Below the pieces are notes generated by a model. It saw only the letters and a list, made by a program, of their open reading frames with translations. It did no database searches and had not been told where the DNA came from. This document shows, piece by piece, positions 18,167 to 26,081 of a stretch of 42,029 bases of DNA. The stretch covers positions 1 through 42,029 of the forward strand of contig WQVH01000015.1 of the NCBI GenBank assembly GCA_009781695.1, written 5' to 3'. The position numbers and the translations under genes are program-made. How positions within the stretch are numbered: position 1 is the stretch's first letter; every line of letters starts with the position of its first letter. The DNA is from Oscillospiraceae bacterium. Its GTDB lineage: Bacteria > Bacillota > Clostridia > Oscillospirales > Oscillospiraceae.

Positions 18167-19477
18167 ATGACGATCGGAATTGTGTCACTGGGGTGTGCAA
18201 AGAACCTCGTAAACACAGAACAAATGATGTATCTTCTGACTCAAGCAGGATACACTGTGTTGGGTGAAACTGAAAATGTTGATGCAGTTATAGTCAATAC
18301 CTGCGGGTTTATTGATAGTGCTAAGATGGAAGCTATAGATACAATTATTGAACTGGGAAAAGCAAGAGATCGCGGCGATTTCAAAAAACTCATAGTTACA
18401 GGGTGCTTATCTGAGCGATACAAAACAGAGATGCTTGATGAAATGCCGGAAGTTGATGCCGTTGTTGGGGTAGGGAGCTTTGAAGATATCGTAGAGACGG
18501 TAGAGGCGGTCTTGGCCGGTGCAGATAGAGTCGCTAAATTTGGTGATATCAATACTCCGGTTAGTGAGACCAAGAGAATCATCACCACGTCTCATGCGTG
18601 GGCATATATAAAAGTGGCCGAAGGCTGCGATAATCGGTGTGCCTTTTGTATTATTCCTCAGCTTCGGGGTAAATTTAGAAGCCGACCGATAGAAGCTATT
18701 GTTGAGGAAGCAAAAGCGCTTGCCGCTCATGGGATCAAGGAACTGATTCTTGTGGCTCAAGATACCACCCGATATGGGCTTGACCTATATGGTAGGCATA
18801 GGCTTTCTGAATTGCTCAATGCGCTGTGTGCAATCGAGGAATTCAAGTGGATTCGACTACATTATTTATATCCTGATGCAATTAGCGATGAACTCATTGA
18901 TACGATTGCCTCAAATGATAAAATCTTAAACTATGTGGACATGCCCATCCAACACATCAGTGATGATGTGCTGGTTAAAATGAACCGAAGAGGAAATGGT
19001 GCAGAGGTCCGGGCGCTTATAAAGAAGCTCAGGGATCGGATTGCCGGAGTGGTGATCAGAACGAGCATCATCGCAGGATTGCCGGGTGAGGGTGAAACAG
19101 AATTTGAGGAACTGTGCCAGTTTTTGAGGTCAACAAAAATCGAGCGTGCAGGTGTATTTAAATATTCGCCGGAAGAAGGTACAGCCGCGGCGCTTATGGA
19201 GCGTCCGGATTCGGATATTGCGCAAGACAGGGCGGATTATTTGAGGGATATTCAGTCGCAGGTCATTGATGCGTTTAATGATGACCGGATCGGTACTGTA
19301 ACGACGGTACTTATCGAAGGCGTGCAGCAAGGTCGATATTATGGGAGAAGTTATGCTGAGTCTCCGGATGTAGATGGTTATATCACCGTCTTAGGTGAAA
19401 AAATGAAGACCAATGAATTTTATGATGTACGCATCATTGATATTATTGATGGTGAACCGGTAGGAGAAATCGTTTGA
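18167..19477 (+). CDS. rimO: Ribosomal protein S12 methylthiotransferase RimO
   Basis: Radical-SAM enzyme that adds a methylthio group to an aspartate of ribosomal protein S12. ATG 18167 is chosen because GGAGG at 18155-18159 lies 7 nt upstream and the protein then begins MTIGIVSLGCAKNLVNTEQM, typical of RimO; the longer frame upstream overlaps recX. Seen: UPF0004 domain with conserved Cys, radical-SAM CDNRCAFC, and a C-terminal TRAM domain, total 436 aa. RimO rather than MiaB is supported by the CAKNLVNTE start and IIPQLRGKFRSR. Its stop codon is inside a 13-bp hairpin. Confidence 0.94.
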   Translation: MTIGIVSLGCAKNLVNTEQMMYLLTQAGYTVLGETENVDAVIVNTCGFIDSAKMEAIDTIIELGKARDRGDFKKLIVTGCLSERYKTEMLDEMPEVDAVVGVGSFEDIVETVEAVLAGADRVAKFGDINTPVSETKRIITTSHAWAYIKVAEGCDNRCAFCIIPQLRGKFRSRPIEAIVEEAKALAAHGIKELILVAQDTTRYGLDLYGRHRLSELLNALCAIEEFKWIRLHYLYPDAISDELIDTIASNDKILNYVDMPIQHISDDVLVKMNRRGNGAEVRALIKKLRDRIAGVVIRTSIIAGLPGEGETEFEELCQFLRSTKIERAGVFKYSPEEGTAAALMERPDSDIAQDRADYLRDIQSQVIDAFNDDRIGTVTTVLIEGVQQGRYYGRSYAESPDVDGYITVLGEKMKTNEFYDVRIIDIIDGEPVGEIV

Positions 19478-19495
19478 AAGCATTCAAACGATTTC
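19466..19495 (+). promoter_or_regulatory. Perfect 13-bp hairpin over the rimO stop codon
   Basis: Arms 19466-19478 and 19483-19495 are exact inverted complements around the 4-nt loop AGCA. The rimO TGA (19475-19477) is in the left arm. No T-run follows, so it is more likely a processing or stability element, or an operator, than an intrinsic terminator. Confidence 0.6.
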
Positions 19496-19502
19496 AAGGT
19501 AT

Positions 19503-19542
19503 GTGCGATTCGCGCCCCTCACGAGAACCGCGAATGATGCAC
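19503..19542 (+). promoter_or_regulatory. Second stem in the rimO-pgsA spacer
   Basis: ATTCGCG (19508-19514) pairs with CGCGAAT (19529-19535), and GTGC (19503-19506) extends it with GCAC (19539-19542) across a small internal loop. It lies between the rimO hairpin and the pgsA leader stem. Confidence 0.45.
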
Positions 19543-19544
19543 GA

Positions 19545-19604
19545 AATGACCATTCCTTTTCATGGTTGTTTTGTGCCTGAAGAAATGCGAAAGGGATGGT
19601 CATT
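19545..19604 (+). promoter_or_regulatory. 15-bp inverted repeat enclosing the pgsA ribosome binding site
   Basis: AATGACCATTCCTTT (19545-19559) pairs with AAAGGGATGGTCATT (19590-19604) at 15 positions with one G-T wobble, across a 30-nt loop. The right arm contains the AAAGGGA ribosome binding site of pgsA and ends 3 nt before its ATG. If the stem forms, pgsA translation should be hidden. No known riboswitch family is recognised. Confidence 0.6.
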
Positions 19605-19607
19605 AAT

Positions 19608-20135
19608 ATGAACACCGCAAATAAGCTCACGATGATCAGAGTGATATTGATACCGACATTCTTGGCGGTGCTATATATTGGCTTTCTTGGAAGTCTCTAT
19701 GTGGCCATGGTGATATTTGTGGCTGCCGGGATTACTGATATTGCCGATGGATATATTGCAAGGCGGCGCAATCAGGTTACGGATTTTGGGAAGCTTATGG
19801 ATCCGCTTGCGGATAAGGTGCTTGTATTGTCGGCAATGCTTTGGTTTCTTGCAGAGGGGATCATGCCGGTCTGGGCTGTTTTGATTGTGGTGATCCGTGA
19901 GTTTACGGTTACGGCGCTGCGGATGGTTGCGGTGGATAATGGCAGAGTTATTGCTGCGGCGGTTTCGGGTAAAATAAAAACAGGCGTGACGATGTTCTGC
20001 CTGACGATCATGTTTCTTGATTTACCTTTGTGGATGGTGCATACTTGTGTTGCGTTAATCACCATTACAACGCTTATATCCGGAATCGAATATTTTATTA
20101 AAAATAAAGATATATTCAATTGGAAGAAGATATAA
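19608..20135 (+). CDS. pgsA: CDP-diacylglycerol--glycerol-3-phosphate 3-phosphatidyltransferase
   Basis: Makes phosphatidylglycerol phosphate, the first step to phosphatidylglycerol and cardiolipin, in the membrane. The CDP-alcohol phosphotransferase signature is complete: D-G-x2-A-R in ADGYIARRRNQVTDFGKLMD, with the two later aspartates in the DPLADK segment. Several membrane segments follow. ATG 19608 gives the family-typical MNTANKLTMIRV start (175 aa); an upstream in-frame ATG (19596) overlaps the ribosome binding site. The gene follows rimO, as in many Clostridia. Confidence 0.93.
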   Translation: MNTANKLTMIRVILIPTFLAVLYIGFLGSLYVAMVIFVAAGITDIADGYIARRRNQVTDFGKLMDPLADKVLVLSAMLWFLAEGIMPVWAVLIVVIREFTVTALRMVAVDNGRVIAAAVSGKIKTGVTMFCLTIMFLDLPLWMVHTCVALITITTLISGIEYFIKNKDIFNWKKI

Positions 20136-20136
20136 A

Positions 20137-20176
20137 AAGAAATAACCGCCCACCATAGCGGTAAGCGGCGTTTCTT
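20137..20176. terminator. Bidirectional terminator between pgsA and polC
   Basis: AAGAAA (20137-20142) and CCGC (20146-20149) pair with GCGG (20165-20168) and TTTCTT (20171-20176), giving a stem with a small internal loop and A/T tracts on both outer sides. It lies between the convergent pgsA and polC stops, where a two-way terminator is expected. Confidence 0.5.
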
Positions 20177-20207
20177 ACAAGTTTGTCAACTGTACTTGTC
20201 AAGAAAA

Positions 20208-23200
20208 TCAAAACAATGACAACTGACTGGAATCAGGCAAGCCTCTGAGTGCACTGAGCGCCTTGAGCTGGTCAAGATTGGTAGTAGACACCTTTGCACA
20301 AGAAGCAGAAATTTCATCAATGGATATAAATTCCTGACCTGCTCTGCTTCGAGCAATGTCAAGAGCCGCCTCTTCACCGAGCCCGCTTATGGCGATAAAT
20401 GGCGGGCGCAGTTTCTGATTATCTACAACCAGAAACTCAATAGGATCAGAATCATAGATATCAATCCCAATAAACTCAAACCCGCGCAAATAAAATTCAT
20501 AACAAGCCTCCAAGGTGGTCAGCAAATCCAAGTCCTTTTGCTTTGCATCTTGGTTATTGTGTATTTCTTTAATTTTCCGGCGGACGATATCAATACCCTT
20601 AGTCATGAACTCAGCGTCGAATCCCCCCTTTTGGCTTCGGCGAAAGAAATATGCGCTATAAAACTCAAGCGGCCTGTGCACCTTAAACCACGCAATTCTA
20701 AATGCCATAATCACGTATGCCACAGCATGAGCTTTGGGGAAAAGATAAGTCATTTTCTTACATGATTCAATATACCAACCCGGAATATTGTGCTTATTCA
20801 TCTCATCTTCGGCACCATCAGGCAGACCATTACCCTTACGAATACTTTCAGAAATTTTAAAGGCATATCGGTCATCCATGCCCTGAGAAATCAAAAAGAG
20901 CATGATATCATCACGGCAACCGATGGTTTCTTTGACTGATGCCTTGCCTGATAAAATCAAATCCTTGGCATTACCCAGCCAAACATCTGTACCATGCGAA
21001 AAGCCGGACAATCTCACCAATGTATCAAAGTCACCCGGTTTGGTATCGCAGAGCATTTGCCGAACAAAGCTCGTACCAAATTCAGGAATGCCTATTGAAC
21101 CTGTGGCTCCGATGATCTCATCGTCCTCAGGCAATCCAAGCGCCTCAGGAGACTTGAAAATCGCTAATGTGTCCGGATCGTCAAGCCGTATCTCTCTGGC
21201 ATTTACACCGGTCATATCCTCCAGCATTTTGATCATTGTGGGATCATCGTGACCCAGTTCATCGAGTTTTATGAGATTATCCTCCATATACTTATATTCA
21301 AAATGCGTGGTGACAATACCTTTGTCCTTATCGTCTGAGGGATGTTGCGCAGGACAAAAATCTGTCACATCCATGCCTTGAGGGATGATCACCAGACCAC
21401 CGGGATGTTGCCCGGTGGTGCGTTTTACACCGACACAGCCGCGAGAGAGCCTGTTTTCCTCTGCCTTGGTCACCGTCCTGCCGAGAGATTCCAAATATTT
21501 TTTGACAAAGCCATAGGCAGTTCTTTCCGCAATCGTTCCGATGGTTCCCGCGCGAAAAACATTGGCCGAGCCAAAAAGCTCCGTGGTATATTTATGCGCT
21601 TGCGCCTGATATTTACCGGAGAAATTCAGGTCGATATCCGGGACTTTATCGCCATCGAATCCAAGAAAGGTCTCAAATGGTATATTAAAACCATCTTTTA
21701 CAAATGCGGTACCGCAATCACAAATGGTGTCCGGCATATCTGCGCCGCAACCAAAATCTTTACCTGAGTCAAAATCGGTATGCTTACACTTCGGACATCT
21801 GTAATGAGCGGGTAGGGCATTGACTTCGGTAATACCGGCCAGAAATGCAACGACCGATGACCCGACACTGCCGCGAGAACCAACCAGATAACCATTGCGC
21901 AGTGAGTCTTGGACGAGCTTTTGTGCGGACATATATATCACATCATAGCGGCGATTGAGGATATCATCCATTTCAGTCTTGACCCGCTTGGTGATCAGTT
22001 CGGGCGGATGCGTACCATAAAGTTCCGTAAGCTGACCGTATACCAGCGCTTTGAGCTCCTGTTCACTGCCATCAAGCATGGGAGAAAAAAGCTGCTTTCT
22101 TGGGGGCAAGGGGCTTACGACTTCACACATGTCGGCAATCAGATTCGTATTGCGCACGACGACATCTAAAGCGACATCCTCGCCCAGATATTTAAATTCC
22201 TCAAGCATTTCATCGGTTGTCTTAAAATAAAGCGGCAAGTCATTGTTTGCGTTGTCAAAATTCTTTGATGATAAAAGGATACGCCTAAAAATTTCGTCTT
22301 CAGGATCAAGAAAATGTACATCACTGGTCGCCACAACAGGCTTGCCCAGCGCTCGGCCTATCTCTACGACCTTGCGATTGAAATCACGCAGTTCATCTTC
22401 ACTTTTTGCAAGTGCCTTATCTCCATAGAGCATAAACATATTATTGCAGATCGGCATGATCTCCAAGTAATCATAATACTGCGCAAGGGATTTGATTTCT
22501 TCATCATCCTTGCGGTACGAGACCGCATCAAAAACCTCACCGGCCTCACAAGCGGAGCCTACAATAAGTCCCTCTCGATGCGCATCAAGTGCAGATTTTC
22601 TGATGACCGGCCTTGCGTGAAAGTCTTCGAGATGACTCTTGGTAATGAGCTTATACAGATTGCGCAGACCGGTTTGATTCTTGATCAGCAAAGTGATATG
22701 TCTTAAATTTAACCGGCCTCTTTTCTGGAGGGGTTCATCTGTACTTCCATCAGCCGCTGCATCAGGATAGAAATATCCCTCGACCCCATAGATCACTTTG
22801 ATTTTCTCTCCGAGTCCGCTTGCGGCATAGTGTGCATCGGGAAAAGAGTGCACCACACCATGGTCGGTGATCGCAATGGCTCTATGCCCCCATTCGGCAG
22901 CGCGCCTGATGACCTCCGCAGTATCGGTCAGCGCATCAAGTGCCGACATTTTAGTATGCAAGTGCAGCTCGACACGCTTCTCTTCCGCCGTGTCACGTCT
23001 GGGCTCATGTTTGGTAGTGACAATATTCGTTGGCTCCATGACCAGATCGGCATCATACCTGCTGATGCTCAAAGCACCTGAAATGGTGAGCCAAATATTC
23101 TTTTTTATTTTACTGACGATCTTTTTTGCCCCCTCGTCCGGTAAAAATTTAGAGACACGTATTGTGCCTGTATAATCAGTCAAATCAAAACTCAGAAGCC

Positions 23201-23654
23201 AAGCCTTGCGTTTTTCAATGAACTTGCTGGAAACATCGCAGACACTGCCCCGCACCGTGGCTTTACCGAGATCCAGTGACAGTGTGCCTATGGGTATGAT
23301 CTTTGCAGAATCACCAATGCGTCTGCCCATAATGATGACACCGGGTGCGGCATCTGATGCGCCGGAACCGCTTATGCCCGGCAATTTTCTGCTGTGCTGA
23401 TCTGATGGACGCGCATAGACTGCCGTCACGGAGACATAGGAGAGTCCGTACTCTGCGGCGATCATATCCTCAAGTGCAGTTATTTCCAAAGGGGGAGCGG
23501 GCTCTGTAAGCGCAATTCTGACTTTCATGTTCGTACGCAATCGATCGATTGTAGCCGAAAGGACTCGCGCACCGCTATAGTCGGCTACGAGCCTATGATC
23601 ACCCCTGCAAAAAGGAAAAATATCGTACAATAAAACAATATCTTGTGCGCTCAA
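20208..23654 (-). CDS. polC: DNA polymerase III alpha subunit PolC, lacking the exonuclease domain
   Basis: The main Gram-positive replicative polymerase. Seen in order: short N-terminal region, OB fold (about residues 110-215), PHP domain (VELHLHT, ITDHG, YGVE, HITLL, GSAC, SDVHFLD), zinc-finger segment (CPKC...CDCG), palm with VPDIDLNFSG and GQHPGG, and C-terminal tail ending DSSQLSLF. In B. subtilis PolC an exonuclease domain of about 170 residues is inserted within PHP; here YGVEGYF is joined to HITLLIKNQTG by a linker of about 25 residues and no D-x-E-x-T-G motif occurs. The N-terminus is also about 100 residues short. Total is 1148 aa versus about 1437. Start TTG 23654 has GAGGA (23664-23668) 9 nt upstream; TTG 23678 is possible. 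The frame is intact, so it is not a pseudogene. Confidence 0.93.
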   Translation of the reverse strand: MSAQDIVLLYDIFPFCRGDHRLVADYSGARVLSATIDRLRTNMKVRIALTEPAPPLEITALEDMIAAEYGLSYVSVTAVYARPSDQHSRKLPGISGSGASDAAPGVIIMGRRIGDSAKIIPIGTLSLDLGKATVRGSVCDVSSKFIEKRKAWLLSFDLTDYTGTIRVSKFLPDEGAKKIVSKIKKNIWLTISGALSISRYDADLVMEPTNIVTTKHEPRRDTAEEKRVELHLHTKMSALDALTDTAEVIRRAAEWGHRAIAITDHGVVHSFPDAHYAASGLGEKIKVIYGVEGYFYPDAAADGSTDEPLQKRGRLNLRHITLLIKNQTGLRNLYKLITKSHLEDFHARPVIRKSALDAHREGLIVGSACEAGEVFDAVSYRKDDEEIKSLAQYYDYLEIMPICNNMFMLYGDKALAKSEDELRDFNRKVVEIGRALGKPVVATSDVHFLDPEDEIFRRILLSSKNFDNANNDLPLYFKTTDEMLEEFKYLGEDVALDVVVRNTNLIADMCEVVSPLPPRKQLFSPMLDGSEQELKALVYGQLTELYGTHPPELITKRVKTEMDDILNRRYDVIYMSAQKLVQDSLRNGYLVGSRGSVGSSVVAFLAGITEVNALPAHYRCPKCKHTDFDSGKDFGCGADMPDTICDCGTAFVKDGFNIPFETFLGFDGDKVPDIDLNFSGKYQAQAHKYTTELFGSANVFRAGTIGTIAERTAYGFVKKYLESLGRTVTKAEENRLSRGCVGVKRTTGQHPGGLVIIPQGMDVTDFCPAQHPSDDKDKGIVTTHFEYKYMEDNLIKLDELGHDDPTMIKMLEDMTGVNAREIRLDDPDTLAIFKSPEALGLPEDDEIIGATGSIGIPEFGTSFVRQMLCDTKPGDFDTLVRLSGFSHGTDVWLGNAKDLILSGKASVKETIGCRDDIMLFLISQGMDDRYAFKISESIRKGNGLPDGAEDEMNKHNIPGWYIESCKKMTYLFPKAHAVAYVIMAFRIAWFKVHRPLEFYSAYFFRRSQKGGFDAEFMTKGIDIVRRKIKEIHNNQDAKQKDLDLLTTLEACYEFYLRGFEFIGIDIYDSDPIEFLVVDNQKLRPPFIAISGLGEEAALDIARSRAGQEFISIDEISASCAKVSTTNLDQLKALSALRGLPDSSQLSLF

Positions 23655-23713
23655 GTTTCGTTTTCCTCGCTCTCGCAAATTTATGGTTGGGCATTTTTAG
23701 GATTTACAGACCA

Positions 23714-24781
23714 TTAGATACTGTCAGAAGCGCGTATCAGCTCAAATAATTCTTGTACCAAATCGGTCATGGAAACCTTCTTAAGTATCTTTCCTCCGGC
23801 AAATATAATGCCCTCATTAACGCCGCCGGCGATGCCAAAATCTGCTCTGGACGCTTCGCCCGGCCCATTGACAACACAGCCCATCACGGCTACAGAAATA
23901 TCTTTTTGCGGCTGAGCTTGGCCTACGCGATACATTTGTTCCAGTCTGTGCTCCACTGCTTCGGCAATTGGAATCAAATCAATACCGCACCTTCCGCATG
24001 TCGGACAGGAGATAAGCTCATAGCCTCTGCGCAGTCCCAGTGCTTTGAGTATCTCTATCGCCGCTTTGACTTCACACTCAGGCGGAGCGGTAAGTGAAAC
24101 ACGGATCGTATTGCCAATCCCCTCTAGGAGCAGTGCGCCAATGCCCATTGAAGACTTAATAATACCGGCATATTCAGTACCCGCTTCTGTGACTCCGATG
24201 TGCAGTGGATAGTTTGTGCGCTCATAAAGCAGTCTATATGATGCGACCGTCAGCGGCACTGAAGATGCTTTGACGGAGACGCAAATATCATCGAAGTCAA
24301 ACCGGTTTAACAGCATGATATGCCCCATAGCGCTCTCCAGCATGGCCTCCGGTGTGACACCGTTATATTTTTGAAGAATTTCGCTAGAGAGGCTTCCGCC
24401 ATTTACGCCGATTCTAATGGGGAGACCCTTTTTTTTGCAAATTTCGGCGACCTGACGTGCATGCTCAGCGCCACCGATATTGCCGGGATTGATCCTTATC
24501 TTATCAGCGCCTGCCTCAGCGGCTCGGATGGCGAGTTTGTGATCAAAGTGGATGTCCGCAACGAGTGGTATATGGATGTGCGCTTTTATTTCGCCTATGG
24601 CATCGGCAGACTCCATATCGGGTACAGCAACACGGATGATGTCACAGCCTAAATCCTCAAGTCTATGGATCTGAGCGATAGTTTCTGTTACATTGCAAGT
24701 TTGCGTATTGGTCATGGATTGTACAGAGATAGGGGCATCGCCGCCGACTGCTACACCGCCCACGATTATTTGTTTGCGCAT
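23714..24781 (-). CDS. ispG: 4-hydroxy-3-methylbut-2-en-1-yl diphosphate synthase IspG (GcpE)
   Basis: Iron-sulfur enzyme of the MEP isoprenoid pathway. It starts at ATG 24781, directly after a strong G-rich ribosome binding site (GGGGAGGGGGG); an upstream in-frame ATG at 24823 is less likely. The 355-aa protein has the TIM-barrel start (VGGVAVGGDAPISVQSMTNT) and the C-terminal 4Fe-4S domain with CPTCGRC and VMGCVVNGPGE, giving the expected cysteine ligands. It occupies the place where proS stands in the B. subtilis operon, between rseP and polC. Confidence 0.96.
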   Translation of the reverse strand: MRKQIIVGGVAVGGDAPISVQSMTNTQTCNVTETIAQIHRLEDLGCDIIRVAVPDMESADAIGEIKAHIHIPLVADIHFDHKLAIRAAEAGADKIRINPGNIGGAEHARQVAEICKKKGLPIRIGVNGGSLSSEILQKYNGVTPEAMLESAMGHIMLLNRFDFDDICVSVKASSVPLTVASYRLLYERTNYPLHIGVTEAGTEYAGIIKSSMGIGALLLEGIGNTIRVSLTAPPECEVKAAIEILKALGLRRGYELISCPTCGRCGIDLIPIAEAVEHRLEQMYRVGQAQPQKDISVAVMGCVVNGPGEASRADFGIAGGVNEGIIFAGGKILKKVSMTDLVQELFELIRASDSI

Positions 24782-24838
24782 ATCAGCCCCCCTCCCCATT
24801 TTCCAATAATGATTCACACCCATGAAGCATGAGCGGAT

Positions 24839-25900
24839 TTACGCTCGGCCAATCAGTTGAATGATGTCATTAAAGAAGAGTACAACCATAAGCCCTAACA
24901 ACAATACCATAGCGCCATTGTGTATGTAACCCTCATATTTAGGATCAAGCGGCTTTCTGATGAGTTTTTCGATGATCCAAGAGATGATTATAAATAAGAT
25001 TCTGCCGCCGTCCAGTGCGGGAATGGGCAGCAGATTCATCACCGCAAGATTGACGCCGATAAAAGCAATGAAAAAAGCAATATTTCCAATGGCCGCCCAC
25101 ACATCAGGCGATTGCTGCCCGATATCGTTAATGGCCACGACAATGCCAACCATACCGGACATATCTCCGAGACCGGCATAACCGCGAAATAACTGAGCCA
25201 AGCTCACACGTATCATTCTTACAAAATTCATGGTGCTATATATGGAATACCGCATCTGTTGCGCAAATGTAGCCTCGATCACATTAAAAGTAATGCCGAA
25301 ACGATACTGCATCTCGCCATCAATCATGAATTGACGGCGTGCAAGCGGAAAATTGTTCAGAGTAATGTTTTCACCGTCTCTGCGGATGACCAGATCCACC
25401 TCGCCTTGTCTGGCCAGCTGCATGAACATTGAAAAATCATTAGAATAAAATAGCCGCTCTCCATTTATAGAGACAATGGTGTCACCAACCATCAGTCCGT
25501 GTGCACCCTCATTTGGAAAACCGTCTGCCAAATCGGTTATGGTGGTACCGACAAATCCGGCGGCACCGGCGGTGAGGATCACAACGATGATAAAAGCTGT
25601 AAGCACATTCATGAGGCTGCCGGAGAGTAAGATAACTATGCGGCGCCAGCGCTTCTGTGCAGTAAATGCTCTTGGATCATCCATGGCTTCATCTTGCCCT
25701 TCCATAGCGCAGAAGCCGCCGAGAGGAAGTGCACGCAAGGTGTAGAGTGTCTCTTTTCCTTGGATTTTGATAATTTTAGGGCCCATGCCGATGGCGAATT
25801 CGAGCACCTTGACACCGAGCGCTTTTGCAGCGAAGAAATGTCCGAGTTCGTGAACGGCAATGAGTATGCCAAATGCGAGTATTGCGAAAAATATATACAT
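24839..25900 (-). CDS. rseP: Site-2 membrane zinc protease RseP/RasP
   Basis: Intramembrane protease that cleaves anti-sigma factors and signal-peptide remnants. Seen: the N-terminal membrane segment with the HExxH motif (VHELGHFFAAKAL), one PDZ domain (about residues 110-190), and C-terminal segments with NLLPIPALDGGRILF, the third metal ligand region. The length of 353 aa is usual for a one-PDZ form. GGGAGA precedes the ATG. It lies between dxr and ispG in the conserved operon; a 181-nt spacer upstream contains a 12-bp palindrome (26042-26053). Confidence 0.94.
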   Translation of the reverse strand: MYIFFAILAFGILIAVHELGHFFAAKALGVKVLEFAIGMGPKIIKIQGKETLYTLRALPLGGFCAMEGQDEAMDDPRAFTAQKRWRRIVILLSGSLMNVLTAFIIVVILTAGAAGFVGTTITDLADGFPNEGAHGLMVGDTIVSINGERLFYSNDFSMFMQLARQGEVDLVIRRDGENITLNNFPLARRQFMIDGEMQYRFGITFNVIEATFAQQMRYSIYSTMNFVRMIRVSLAQLFRGYAGLGDMSGMVGIVVAINDIGQQSPDVWAAIGNIAFFIAFIGVNLAVMNLLPIPALDGGRILFIIISWIIEKLIRKPLDPKYEGYIHNGAMVLLLGLMVVLFFNDIIQLIGRA

Positions 25901-26081
25901 AGAATAATGATCTCCCTATAGGTATTGACGATAAGCTGTGACGTGTTTACTTTACGAGTATACACAAGAGATGTTTCTAAATTGAAAATAAACTGTAGCG
26001 TTTTAGATAATTGCCCAATTATTTTAATAATTCTAAAGATCCATGTGCACATGCGCTAAGTAATGGAATGCCATAATACGA

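Noticed and set aside
20208-23654. PolC as a pseudogene or frameshifted gene
   Set aside because: The frame is uninterrupted, polymerase and PHP motifs are intact and the missing segment is a whole domain with clean edges.
26042-26053. 12-bp palindrome CATGTGCACATG in the dxr-rseP spacer as an operator
   Set aside because: It is a single short palindrome without promoter elements at the right distance; chance occurrence is plausible.
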